A stretch of 64,000 nucleotides of DNA, from positions 1-64,000 of the forward strand of contig NZ_FZMS01000038.1 of assembly GCF_900198365.1 (NCBI RefSeq). Direction: 5' to 3'. Below the pieces are notes generated by a model. The model saw nothing but the letters and a program-made list of their open reading frames with translations, made no database searches and was not told the DNA's origin. This document shows positions 17,674 through 26,427 of the stretch, piece after piece; position 1 is the stretch's first letter; each line of letters opens with the position of its first letter. The position numbers and the translations under genes were made by a program. Origin of the DNA: Helicobacter bilis (GTDB taxonomy: Bacteria > Campylobacterota > Campylobacteria > Campylobacterales > Helicobacteraceae).

Positions 17674-19038
17674 ATGAATATTTTTTGCAAAATCATACTT
17701 CTATACTGCGTTGCGATGAATATAGCAGTATTTGGCACAGAAAGCCAAGATTTATCAAGTAAAGATTCATCAAGTAGAGATTCTCAAAATACAGATAACA
17801 ATACAAAAGAGATAGAATCTAAAGTCTCAAAGCCCACAAAAACAAATGGATTCTACGCAACCTACACAGAGCAGTATAAATGGGAGTATGGCTCAACTTT
17901 CTTGGGCTTTTTAGCAAAAAATAATATCTCTGAAAAGACATATTATAACCTTAGCCCGGAAGATAAAGAACTCGTTGCTGATGTAAAAACAGATAGCGAT
18001 ATGTTTGTTGTGCGTGATTCTTTAGGGAATCTAGTGCAAGCTTTTTTGTCATTAAATGCAGACACACAAGTGCATATTTTCTATGATTTTGCAAAAGAGC
18101 AATACAGCCTTGAGATTATCCCTATTATTTCAATACAATTAGAACAAAAAGTTGTAGCACAAATCCAAGATGGTGGCGGACCATCAAGCGCATTATATGG
18201 AGCAACGCAAGACCCAAAGCTAAATCAAGAGTTCATCGCCGCATATAAAATGCGTCAAGTTGTGCAAAAAGGCGATAGAATCGCAGCAGTATATCTAAGA
18301 CAATACAGACTAGGAAAGCCAATCGGTGCTCCCGATATAAAGTCCATTGCTGTGGAATCTAATAAAAAATTTCAATATCTATTTGGATATAAAAACCGCT
18401 ATTATGATTTAGATGGAAAAGAGATGGCAAACTTCTTTTTAATCACGCCGGTAAAATATCGCAGAATAAGCTCTAGATTCTCATCAGGGCGAAGACACCC
18501 CGTTTTAGGCTATGTGCGTCCGCATTATGGCGTGGATTATGCCGCAATTACAGGCACGCCGATCTATGCAGCAGGTGAGGGAAGGATTACTTTTTCTGGG
18601 GTAAAAGGTGGGTATGGTAAGGTTGTAGAGATTAATCACTCTGGTGGGATTAAAACCCTATATGCCCACATGAGTAAAATTGCAAAAAGCAGTCGTGTTG
18701 GCACTTATGTAAGACAAGGCACATATATCGGCAATGTCGGCAGCACAGGACTTAGCACAGGACCGCATTTACATTTTGGCGTGTATAAAAATAATAAGCC
18801 TATTAATCCATTGGGACAGATTAAAACCGCTCGCAGTGAGTTAAGCGGAAAGGATAAAAAAGCCTTTAGCGAGTTTGCAAAGGAAGCAAAAGAAATACTT
18901 GATACATTTGTGAAAAATGCGGCATTTAATAACAATACCTTTGTGATACAAAAAACCCTTATCCATGATGACTCATTAGATGAAGATTCTGATGAGATTG
19001 AGTATAGCGACACCACGAGCGATAATACTCCACAATAA
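17674..19038 (+). CDS. csd3: M23 peptidoglycan peptidase, Csd3/HdpA type
   Basis: 454 residues with an N-terminal hydrophobic segment, a Ser/Asp-rich linker, an N-terminal Csd3-type domain, and a C-terminal M23 LytM domain. The LytM zinc motifs are complete: RPHYGVDYAA (HxxxD), LYAHMS and PHLHFGVY (HxH). In H. pylori, Csd3 (HP0506) has D,D-carboxypeptidase and endopeptidase activity on peptidoglycan and is needed for helical shape. The tail after residue ~395 is longer than expected and acidic (DDSLDEDSDEIE). Start supported by AAAAAGGAAAG. The following Nudix gene begins 9 nt later. Confidence 0.87.
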   Translation: MNIFCKIILLYCVAMNIAVFGTESQDLSSKDSSSRDSQNTDNNTKEIESKVSKPTKTNGFYATYTEQYKWEYGSTFLGFLAKNNISEKTYYNLSPEDKELVADVKTDSDMFVVRDSLGNLVQAFLSLNADTQVHIFYDFAKEQYSLEIIPIISIQLEQKVVAQIQDGGGPSSALYGATQDPKLNQEFIAAYKMRQVVQKGDRIAAVYLRQYRLGKPIGAPDIKSIAVESNKKFQYLFGYKNRYYDLDGKEMANFFLITPVKYRRISSRFSSGRRHPVLGYVRPHYGVDYAAITGTPIYAAGEGRITFSGVKGGYGKVVEINHSGGIKTLYAHMSKIAKSSRVGTYVRQGTYIGNVGSTGLSTGPHLHFGVYKNNKPINPLGQIKTARSELSGKDKKAFSEFAKEAKEILDTFVKNAAFNNNTFVIQKTLIHDDSLDEDSDEIEYSDTTSDNTPQ

Positions 19039-19047
19039 AGGAATGCT

Positions 19048-19677
19048 ATGCCAACAAACATGCTTTGCTATAAAGGACAAGACATGCCCCTGCCACTTCC
19101 AAATACGCCAGAAATTATTGATATAAGCCCACTCACAACTTCAAAATACCTGCAATTACAACAAGTAAGATTCAAAGAAAACAATGATATAAAAGTGTGG
19201 GATATTGCAAATGCCAATGATAGTGTTGCAATTTTGCTTTATAATAAGGACAAAGATGGCTTTATCCTTGTGCGACAATTTAGAGTAAGTGTATTTTTGA
19301 AAAATCCCTTGCATGGCTTTATGTATGAATTATGTGCGGGATTATGCGATAAAGATATTAGCCCAAACGAGATTGCAGTCCAAGAGATACAGGAAGAATG
19401 CGGTTATCATGTAGAAGCAAACAAGCTAGTTTTAATCAATCAATTTTATAGTAGTGTAGGTATGAATGGAGCGCGTCAATATCTCTTTTATGCAGAAGTA
19501 AGCGACCAAGACAGAGTGAGTGAGGGTGGTGGTAATAAAAATGAGCAAGAATATATTGACATTATCTTTGTGCCAAGAGAGCTTATACATGAATTCTTAC
19601 AAGATTCTAAATGCCCTACAACACAATCTTTTGTGTATGCGATTTTATGGTTTGAACGACAAAAGTTTGTTGTGTGA
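19048..19677 (+). CDS. Nudix hydrolase, ADP-ribose / UDP-sugar diphosphatase-like
   Basis: 209 residues. The segment YELCAGLCDKDI and the Nudix box GLCDKDISPNEIAVQEIQ then EECGY lie at about residues 95-117. The metal-binding EE pair is kept, but the box departs from GX5EX7REUXEEXGU at two places (E to I and R to Q). The upstream RQFRVSV and the overall layout fit the nucleotide-sugar/ADP-ribose diphosphatase group. Ribosome binding site AAAGGA. Probably co-transcribed with csd3. Substrate not determinable. Confidence 0.8.
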   Translation: MPTNMLCYKGQDMPLPLPNTPEIIDISPLTTSKYLQLQQVRFKENNDIKVWDIANANDSVAILLYNKDKDGFILVRQFRVSVFLKNPLHGFMYELCAGLCDKDISPNEIAVQEIQEECGYHVEANKLVLINQFYSSVGMNGARQYLFYAEVSDQDRVSEGGGNKNEQEYIDIIFVPRELIHEFLQDSKCPTTQSFVYAILWFERQKFVV

Positions 19678-20152
19678 AACATAGGGCGTGTTTTTATTGT
19701 ATTGGCAAGGGGCTACGATATGGGTAGTTTCACTCCAACTTACCAAACCCAAAACCCATACATCAACACTTACAGAGTCTTTATTCATGAAGCTTTTGAC
19801 TCACTATAGCAAGTACGCATTTATCTATGTAATGATTTTCTTATAATTCTATATAATTTTTTTGTTTAATCTAAGATTTTACTGATTAAAAGCATGTTTT
19901 GTGTGCTAATAGAGCATATAAAACTACATGTTTATTTTATTAAATGTAAGTAAGTAAAGCATACAAAATACGCTGCGTTTTTTTGTTTATATTGTTTTGA
20001 TTTCTGTTTGGATCTCAATTTACAGCTAATATCTATATAAAGATAGCAGTGTATTGGGTCGAGAAGTGTATGCACCACGATGCACAATAATTTGAATTGT
20101 AGCGGATGCTTCAATAGCCCATAGGTGCGTTGTGGAGAGAAAAAGTGTAGGG
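19678..20152. other. Intergenic 475 bases; one possible 29-residue ORF
   Basis: There is no recognised gene. On the plus strand 19720-19809 encodes a 29-residue peptide starting MGSFTPTYQTQNPYINTYRV, with AAGGGG seven bases upstream. It could be a real small protein or the end of a lost gene. The rest (19810-20152) is AT-rich with no motif I could identify. Confidence 0.3.
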
Positions 20153-20566
20153 TTATGCTTGCGGTTGTGCGTCTGTATCCTGCGGATAGTAGTTAGCTAT
20201 TGGTTCTGCGAGTTTATAATGTGGGTATTTAATGCTATCAAGGACGATTTGAGCCATAGTGAGATTGTCAAAGTTAAAAACTAAAGGTGCAAGGAAATTA
20301 ATCGTTGAGCGTTCAATTGGATTTTGCATAACCATGATATTAGCAGTTAGAATATTTTTACTATTTTCTAAATCAAGCAATAGTTTTAATGCCATAGGCA
20401 CTTCAAATTCATAAGTTTCGCGTAAAACAAACGGATTAACTAGAGTAAAAATTGGCGTCGCATCATCAGCATTTGTTAATCGCAGAAAAACTTCATCAAG
20501 CTTTTCTAGCTTCATCTTATTAACATGCTCAAAACCTAAAATTGGCGACTTGACTTCAAAAATCAT
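20153..20566 (-). CDS. fliW: Flagellar assembly factor FliW
   Basis: 137 residues from the ATG at 20566, chosen because GGAGAG lies 5 nt upstream; an ATG 21 nt earlier has none. Hallmark segments are [23 protein letters not shown] and [11 protein letters not shown], plus [15 protein letters not shown]. FliW binds flagellin and the post-transcriptional regulator CsrA. The order fliW (divergent)-bamD-lon resembles the HP1377-HP1379 region of H. pylori as I recall it. Confidence 0.92.
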   Translation of the reverse strand: MIFEVKSPILGFEHVNKMKLEKLDEVFLRLTNADDATPIFTLVNPFVLRETYEFEVPMALKLLLDLENSKNILTANIMVMQNPIERSTINFLAPLVFNFDNLTMAQIVLDSIKYPHYKLAEPIANYYPQDTDAQPQA

Positions 20567-20743
20567 AACACTCTCCGAGATTAACATTATAAGTTGCGAA
20601 TGCTACATACACAATGCTTTTAGTATTTCTTAAGCCCTTAAAGCTATATAGCAAAATGAATATTTTACCAAAAAGTTTATAAATATGCAAACATAACACG
20701 AATTTTTTATATAATATCGTTTATTTTTTAAGCGGAGTTTATT

Positions 20744-21421
20744 TTGCAAAATAAAACACTTTACAATACATTTTCTTCCTATTCTACCATGTTATTATGC
20801 CTATTTTTATCATGTTTGTTTATGGCATGTAGTAATAAGGATAAAGAAGTTGTCTATAATCAACCAGCAAGTTTTTGGTATGAGGGAATCTTTAAAAACA
20901 TACGACTTGGGAATCTAGAGACAGCTGATAGCTATTTTTCTTCCTTGCAGAGTGAGCATTTAAACTCGCCACTTATACCAGAGGCAATGTTAGCCTTAGG
21001 ACAAGCTCATTTAAGTAATGAAGAATATATTTTATCGGACTTTTATTTTAAAGAGTATTTAAAGCGATATGGGAATACAAATAATGCCGATTATATTAGC
21101 TTTTTGCGGTTAAAATCGCATTTATACGCATTTAAAAATGCTTCAAAAGATCAACAATTTATGACAGATTCTATAATCTTAATACAAGAATTTATGGAGA
21201 AATATCCAAATAGTAGATACATGCCTTTTGTGCATGAGATGGAAGTAAAATTTGTGCTAGGGCAAAATGAGCTGAATAAAGCTATTGCAAGAGTGTATGA
21301 AAAAAATGATCAAAAAGAAGCGGAACAGATATATAAGGAAAGAATAGATTCTGACTTGCAGGAAGCCACAAAGCCAACACCATCAAAGGTGCCATGGTAT
21401 ATGGTGCTACTCAACTGGTAG
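20744..21421 (+). CDS. bamD: Outer membrane assembly lipoprotein BamD
   Basis: 225 residues beginning with TTG, supported by GCGGAG 8 nt upstream. The lipobox LFMAC (Cys near residue 29) marks it as a lipoprotein. TPR-like repeats follow: ASFWYEGIFKNIRLGNLETA, EAMLALGQAHLSNEEY and EFMEKYPNSRYMPFV. BamD is part of the complex that folds beta-barrels such as the Hop protein at 723-1427. Immediately upstream of lon. Confidence 0.88.
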   Translation: MQNKTLYNTFSSYSTMLLCLFLSCLFMACSNKDKEVVYNQPASFWYEGIFKNIRLGNLETADSYFSSLQSEHLNSPLIPEAMLALGQAHLSNEEYILSDFYFKEYLKRYGNTNNADYISFLRLKSHLYAFKNASKDQQFMTDSIILIQEFMEKYPNSRYMPFVHEMEVKFVLGQNELNKAIARVYEKNDQKEAEQIYKERIDSDLQEATKPTPSKVPWYMVLLNW

Positions 21422-21451
21422 AAAATATATAAATACAAAGAAAGGATTATT

Positions 21452-23971
21452 ATGGATAAAGAAAATGAAGCATTAGTTACATTGCCTGTCGTTGTAGAAG
21501 AAGAAATGTTTGTATTTCCTTTTATCATTGCCCCCATTTTTATCTCGGATAAAGCAAATATAGCAGCCGTGCAGAAAGCCCAAAAAGGTAATGAAAATAT
21601 ATTTGTAGTATGTGCGAAAAATAATCCAAAAGATAATGATGTGCCTTTCTATGATGTAGGCGTTGTGGGTAAAATCATGCGTAAGGTGAGTTTGCCTGAT
21701 GGGCGTATAAAGATTCTATTTCAAGGAATCTCAAAAGGCAAAATCACAGAGATTATCAATGTAGAGCCATTAGAAGCACAGATTGAAGTCATCACTTATA
21801 AGCCAAGCAATAAGCAGACAATAGACGCACTTCTAGCAGTGTTTATGGAAAAGATTAATGCCTTAGCACATTTAAGTCAAAACATTTCGCCTGATTTATT
21901 ACGCAATATTGAAAGCACAGATGACCCAAATAAAGTTGTAGATTTAGTAACTTCTACTTTGCGATTAAAAAAGGAGCAAAGCTATGTTCTATTCTCTAGT
22001 AATGATACAGAAGATAGGCTTATGCTTGCCACTCAAATGGTATTAGAAGAGATTGAAACGCAAAAATTACAAAAAGATATAAAATCAAAAGTGCATACAA
22101 AAATGGATCAAATTAATCGCGAATTTTTCCTAAAAGAGCAATTAAAACAGATTCAAAAAGAGCTAGGCATTGATAAACAACGAGATGAAGAGATAGGCCA
22201 ATATTATAGCAAACTAGAAGAGTTAAAAAGCGGTATGCACGAAGATGCGTATAAAGAGATTAAAAAGCAAATTGATAGACTATCCCGCGCTCATCCTGAT
22301 AGCTCTGATGCGAATATGGTGCAAAACTATGTAGAATGGATGTTAGAGATTCCATTTACAAGCATAAGTAGCAAAAAATTAAGCATTAAAAATGTAGAAA
22401 AGCAATTAAGTAGCGATCATTACTCCCTTGTTGATGCGAAGCAAAGGATAGTAGAATATTTTGCAGTCAAACAGCTTTTAGAACAAAGAGCAAAAGATAA
22501 AGCAAGTGAATCTAAAGAAAATACAAAAAAGATAGAATCTAAAAAAGATGACTTAAAAGAAGATTCTAAAAACGATGAGACTATCAATACAAACGAAAAG
22601 CATAAAGGCACTATCCTTTGCTTTTATGGAGCGCCCGGTGTTGGTAAAACTAGCCTTGCAAACTCAATAGCAACTGCCCTTAATAGACCGCTTGTAAGGA
22701 TTGCATTAGGTGGATTAGAAGATGTGAATGAATTAAGGGGGCATAGACGCACCTATCTAGGCTCAATGCCGGGTAGAATCCTGCAAGGCTTAATAGATTC
22801 TAAAAAGATGAATCCAGTCGTTGTGCTTGATGAAATCGATAAGATTGTAAGGGGAGTAAGGGGCGATCCTACAAGTGTGCTTTTAGAGATTCTAGACCCA
22901 GAGCAGAATGTGAGTTTTAGAGACTATTACGCAAACTTTAGCATAGATTTATCGCAAGTCGTATTTATCGCAACGGCAAATGATATTTCACTCATTCCCG
23001 CACCGCTTAGAGATAGAATGGAGTTTATAGAAATCAGCAGCTACACACCGCAGGAAAAATACGAAATAGCAAAAAAATATCTCATTCCACAAGAGATTAA
23101 AAATCACGGCTTACGACCAGATGAGATAAAAATCTCTAAAGATGCGATAGAGACCATTATCCATAACTACACAAGGGAAGCAGGGGTAAGGAATCTCCGC
23201 AGGAAAATAGCACAAATCATGCGTAAAGCTGCAGTCGAGATTCTAAGCAATAAGGCACAGACTATACAAGTAGGCGTGAAAGACTTAACAAGACTATTGA
23301 AAAAAAGTGTATTTGAGATTGACAAAGCAGAGAGAAAGCCAAGGCTTGGTGTTGTCAATGGACTAGCATGGACAGCGGTTGGTGGCGATGTATTAAAGAT
23401 TGAGGCATTATCCCTGCTTGGTAAGGGTAATCTAAAACTCACAGGGCAATTAGGCGATGTGATGAAAGAATCTGCCTATATCGCTTACTCTGTTGTGAAA
23501 AATAGGCTTGATAATACCCTGCAAAAAGACTTTAAAAAGTTGAATGCTAAATCGAGTAATACAGAATCTAAAGACAACACAGAAACCATAAAAGATACAG
23601 AATCTAGCACCTATAAAAGCCCAACAGAAACACTTGATATTCACTTACATGTCCCAGAAGGTGCTACGCCAAAAGATGGTCCTAGTGCTGGCATTACTAT
23701 GGCATGTGCTATCGCTTCAATCCTATTTGATAGAAATGTAAGGCAAGATGTGGCAATGACGGGCGAGCTTAACCTTAGCGGTGAAGTTTTGCCTATTGGA
23801 GGGCTTAAAGAAAAGCTTATAGCAGCCTATAAAGCAGATATTAAAAAAGCTCTAATCCCGCTTAAAAACTATAAAAGAGATTTAGAAGATATACCAAAAG
23901 AAGTGCAGCAAAACCTAGAAATAATTGCCGTCCAAAACATTGATGAGGTCTTTAAGCATGTGCTTTTGTAG
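21452..23971 (+). CDS. lon: ATP-dependent protease Lon
   Basis: 839 residues: N-terminal substrate-binding domain, AAA+ module with GAPGVGKT (Walker A) and VVLDEIDK (Walker B), and C-terminal serine-lysine protease domain with KDGPSAGITMA carrying the catalytic serine and GGLKEKLIAA with the lysine. It degrades misfolded and regulatory proteins in the cytoplasm. Two polar, Lys/Glu/Ser-rich insertions interrupt conserved regions: just before the Walker A (ESKENTKKIESKKDDL...) and in the linker to the protease domain (TESKDNTETIKDTESS). Both are built around AGAATCT heptamers. Starts about 30 nt after bamD. Confidence 0.96.
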   Translation: MDKENEALVTLPVVVEEEMFVFPFIIAPIFISDKANIAAVQKAQKGNENIFVVCAKNNPKDNDVPFYDVGVVGKIMRKVSLPDGRIKILFQGISKGKITEIINVEPLEAQIEVITYKPSNKQTIDALLAVFMEKINALAHLSQNISPDLLRNIESTDDPNKVVDLVTSTLRLKKEQSYVLFSSNDTEDRLMLATQMVLEEIETQKLQKDIKSKVHTKMDQINREFFLKEQLKQIQKELGIDKQRDEEIGQYYSKLEELKSGMHEDAYKEIKKQIDRLSRAHPDSSDANMVQNYVEWMLEIPFTSISSKKLSIKNVEKQLSSDHYSLVDAKQRIVEYFAVKQLLEQRAKDKASESKENTKKIESKKDDLKEDSKNDETINTNEKHKGTILCFYGAPGVGKTSLANSIATALNRPLVRIALGGLEDVNELRGHRRTYLGSMPGRILQGLIDSKKMNPVVVLDEIDKIVRGVRGDPTSVLLEILDPEQNVSFRDYYANFSIDLSQVVFIATANDISLIPAPLRDRMEFIEISSYTPQEKYEIAKKYLIPQEIKNHGLRPDEIKISKDAIETIIHNYTREAGVRNLRRKIAQIMRKAAVEILSNKAQTIQVGVKDLTRLLKKSVFEIDKAERKPRLGVVNGLAWTAVGGDVLKIEALSLLGKGNLKLTGQLGDVMKESAYIAYSVVKNRLDNTLQKDFKKLNAKSSNTESKDNTETIKDTESSTYKSPTETLDIHLHVPEGATPKDGPSAGITMACAIASILFDRNVRQDVAMTGELNLSGEVLPIGGLKEKLIAAYKADIKKALIPLKNYKRDLEDIPKEVQQNLEIIAVQNIDEVFKHVLL

Positions 23972-24109
23972 ATTCTAAGCTACTTTAAAGATGAGTTAGA
24001 ATCTTTCTTATTGGAATCTATTTCACAACATACTACACAAAATACAAGATTCCATAATAATTTTGAAATCTTTTCTTCGCAGATTGATTTTTAGATAAAC
24101 ACAGAATCT

Positions 24110-24186
24110 TTGTTTGCCGTATTGAGCTTGAGTGAAGCGAAAAAAGGGAGATATCTTAAAGCCCAGAATCCAAAAAGATGTTTCGC
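24110..24186. repeat. Degenerate palindromic element between lon and lnt
   Basis: It contains GAGTGAAGCGAAAAAAGGGA then GATATCTT, and on the right AAGATGTTTCGCC. It abuts the stop codon of lnt (24208). Confidence 0.45.
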
Positions 24187-24207
24187 CTTTTTCAAAATCT
24201 TTAGAAT

Positions 24208-26223
24208 CTAATCCCTGCCATTATTTGCTGTAATAATAGCCTTTGGTGTGTGGTTTGTAGAGTGATAGATAAAGGTTTGAAAGCTTCGTGCATAGTATTT
24301 CATAATCATTTGCTGCATAAAATGTTGTGTTGATGGGTAAAACCACGCATTATTGCTTAACATAAGAATGTATTTTGCCCCCGTGTTATAGGGTAGCTCC
24401 ATAGTCCCCTCATAGCAGTTTGCAATAGCCACATGTAAGCCCTGAGTGATAAAGGATATAATTTCATCACCTTTATTGAAACCAAAGCTATCGCCAAAAA
24501 TCTCTTCAAAAAGTGGCGATAAGATAGCATTAAATGGCAGTGTCTCTCCAAAAGGCACAAGGGCGTTTTTATCAGCGATGAGACTATAACCTTTTGAGAA
24601 AATATAGACACTATTGTAATAGCCAAAATCTTTAGTCGGCGTATTGATATAGCTAGATTCTATGGAATCAGAATCTAGCTGTTTTTCTCTCTGCTTTAAT
24701 GTATCGAGTGTGAAAAGAGATGAATGCTTTTTGTGTGTGTTTGTAGAATCTATTTTATTATATGTAGTCTTTGAGTTTGTTTTAGAATCTAGATTCTGTT
24801 TATTGTCATTTTGCGCTGTAGCTGAAAAATCTTTGCTAGATTTCAAGCTTTTGGATATTTCGCTTCGCTCAACATGACAAGCATTAGAATCTAGATTCTG
24901 TGTCAAGTCTGTGTTGTTTGTATCGCAATGACTAGAATCTAAAAACTTACCAAGTTCTATATTTTGCACACGCATAGCCCCAGTTACAATGGTGATATGC
25001 CTACTTAAATCAAGCAGTTTATTATATAGCTCTGTTTGTGTATTTAGAATCATAGGAAAGCTTGTTTCAGGTAAGATTACAAGCGGATAGCCCTCATCTA
25101 TTGCTTGTTGTATAGCTTGTAAATTATTAGCGATTATACTCTCTCTATTCTCTTCTTCCCAACGCATATCCTGTTTGTATTGTGTTTCTATGATTTTTGC
25201 TTGTAGTTTTGGGTCTTGTCTTGTCATATCATAGTCTAAAGACATGAGTAATAATAATGGGGCAAGGAGTTGTAGGGCACTTTTTGTGATGATAAAATAA
25301 CACGCAAAAGCAACGCATAAGAGACTTAAAAGTGATGCTTCAAACACACTATATGAGCTTAAATACGCAATATTCAACCAATTAAAATCAAGCGGGTGCA
25401 GAATAAAAAGTGATGCCATAGCGATGATACGCCATACTAGATTCTGAAAATATAATAGAATCCAAAAAAACAAACCATAAATAATCCCCACACACACAAT
25501 AATAAAAGGTATAAGCAGACTCAAACCCTCAAAGCGAAAGCTAAGTGTCATCCAATAGAATCCAAAAATCCCCACAAAAAACCCAAACCAAAAGCGATAC
25601 ATTCGCGGCATGAATAAAAATATAGCAATGCTTAATGGATAACACAAGCTAACACCTATATAAGTATTTTTATGTAGTAAAGAAAAGATTCCAACACAAA
25701 ATAGTATAAACACGAGAAAAAGGGGCAATGCAGTCTCAACGACATATTTTTTAGCGTGAATTAGGGGCTTTTTACTTAGTGTGTTATTGTGAGATTCTAC
25801 TTTTAAGCGTATCAATATAGCACAGATATACAGCATAAAAGCCACTAAAAAAACACAAAAGATTCCATACAAAATAGGTGGCAGAATAGATTCTAATATA
25901 AAGCACCAAAATGGCAACCAAAATAAAAAGCCAAAACACATACCCACCATTGCTTTATGTAATATTTTTTTGAATCTTGTTTGCTTTTTTAATGTTTGTG
26001 TAGGTATTGCTTGGGTAACCCTGCCTTGCATAATCCTAGAAAGTAATGATGGGGAAAAAATATAAAATGGATAGCAAAATACAACTTGTAATAAAGAAGC
26101 AGTATGTAAATATATAGTCGCATGTCGCAATACAAGAAAATGCTTTGTTTTACATGTTATAAAGAATGTCTTTAAAAAGTTATATATTTTGTTGTTTATA
26201 TGTTGTTGTGAGTTTTGTGTCAA
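24208..26223 (-). CDS. lnt: Apolipoprotein N-acyltransferase, interrupted by a repeat and short at the C-terminus
   Basis: Up to 671 residues. Adds the third acyl chain to lipoproteins such as BamD. Several membrane segments precede the nitrilase-like domain. The catalytic triad is visible: E in VILPETSFPM, K in ADKNALVPFGE, C in ANCYEG. Between the first two lies an insert of about 100 residues, S/T/N/D-rich and containing the palindromic element (CHVERSEISK). The end ITANNGRD stops at the point where relatives continue for a few more strands. The start is uncertain: the longest frame begins with TTG at 26223, and an ATG with AGGA at 26031 is more convincing (607 residues). Confidence 0.82.
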   Translation of the reverse strand: MTQNSQQHINNKIYNFLKTFFITCKTKHFLVLRHATIYLHTASLLQVVFCYPFYIFSPSLLSRIMQGRVTQAIPTQTLKKQTRFKKILHKAMVGMCFGFLFWLPFWCFILESILPPILYGIFCVFLVAFMLYICAILIRLKVESHNNTLSKKPLIHAKKYVVETALPLFLVFILFCVGIFSLLHKNTYIGVSLCYPLSIAIFLFMPRMYRFWFGFFVGIFGFYWMTLSFRFEGLSLLIPFIIVCVGIIYGLFFWILLYFQNLVWRIIAMASLFILHPLDFNWLNIAYLSSYSVFEASLLSLLCVAFACYFIITKSALQLLAPLLLLMSLDYDMTRQDPKLQAKIIETQYKQDMRWEEENRESIIANNLQAIQQAIDEGYPLVILPETSFPMILNTQTELYNKLLDLSRHITIVTGAMRVQNIELGKFLDSSHCDTNNTDLTQNLDSNACHVERSEISKSLKSSKDFSATAQNDNKQNLDSKTNSKTTYNKIDSTNTHKKHSSLFTLDTLKQREKQLDSDSIESSYINTPTKDFGYYNSVYIFSKGYSLIADKNALVPFGETLPFNAILSPLFEEIFGDSFGFNKGDEIISFITQGLHVAIANCYEGTMELPYNTGAKYILMLSNNAWFYPSTQHFMQQMIMKYYARSFQTFIYHSTNHTPKAIITANNGRD
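24803..24880 (-). repeat. Complete palindromic element inside lnt
   Basis: 78 bp, from TTGTCATTTTGCGCTGTAGC to CGCTTCGCTCAACATGACAA, with both arms present. It is translated in lnt as CHVERSEISK at one end and FSATAQNDN at the other. Confidence 0.75.
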
Positions 26224-26427
26224 AACAAGCCTTTTATTATTTAGTACTATAAATGCGATATTTTATCATAAATGCAGGACTTTAGATGAAGTAATTATGG
26301 CAAACCGACTTTTAGAATCTTTTATAACGCATGAAAACCACATACAAGCTTATAGTAATTTATATCTGTAATACATGAAAGTGTGATACAATATTACAGA
26401 TTCTATACTATGATATAGGGAGAGACA

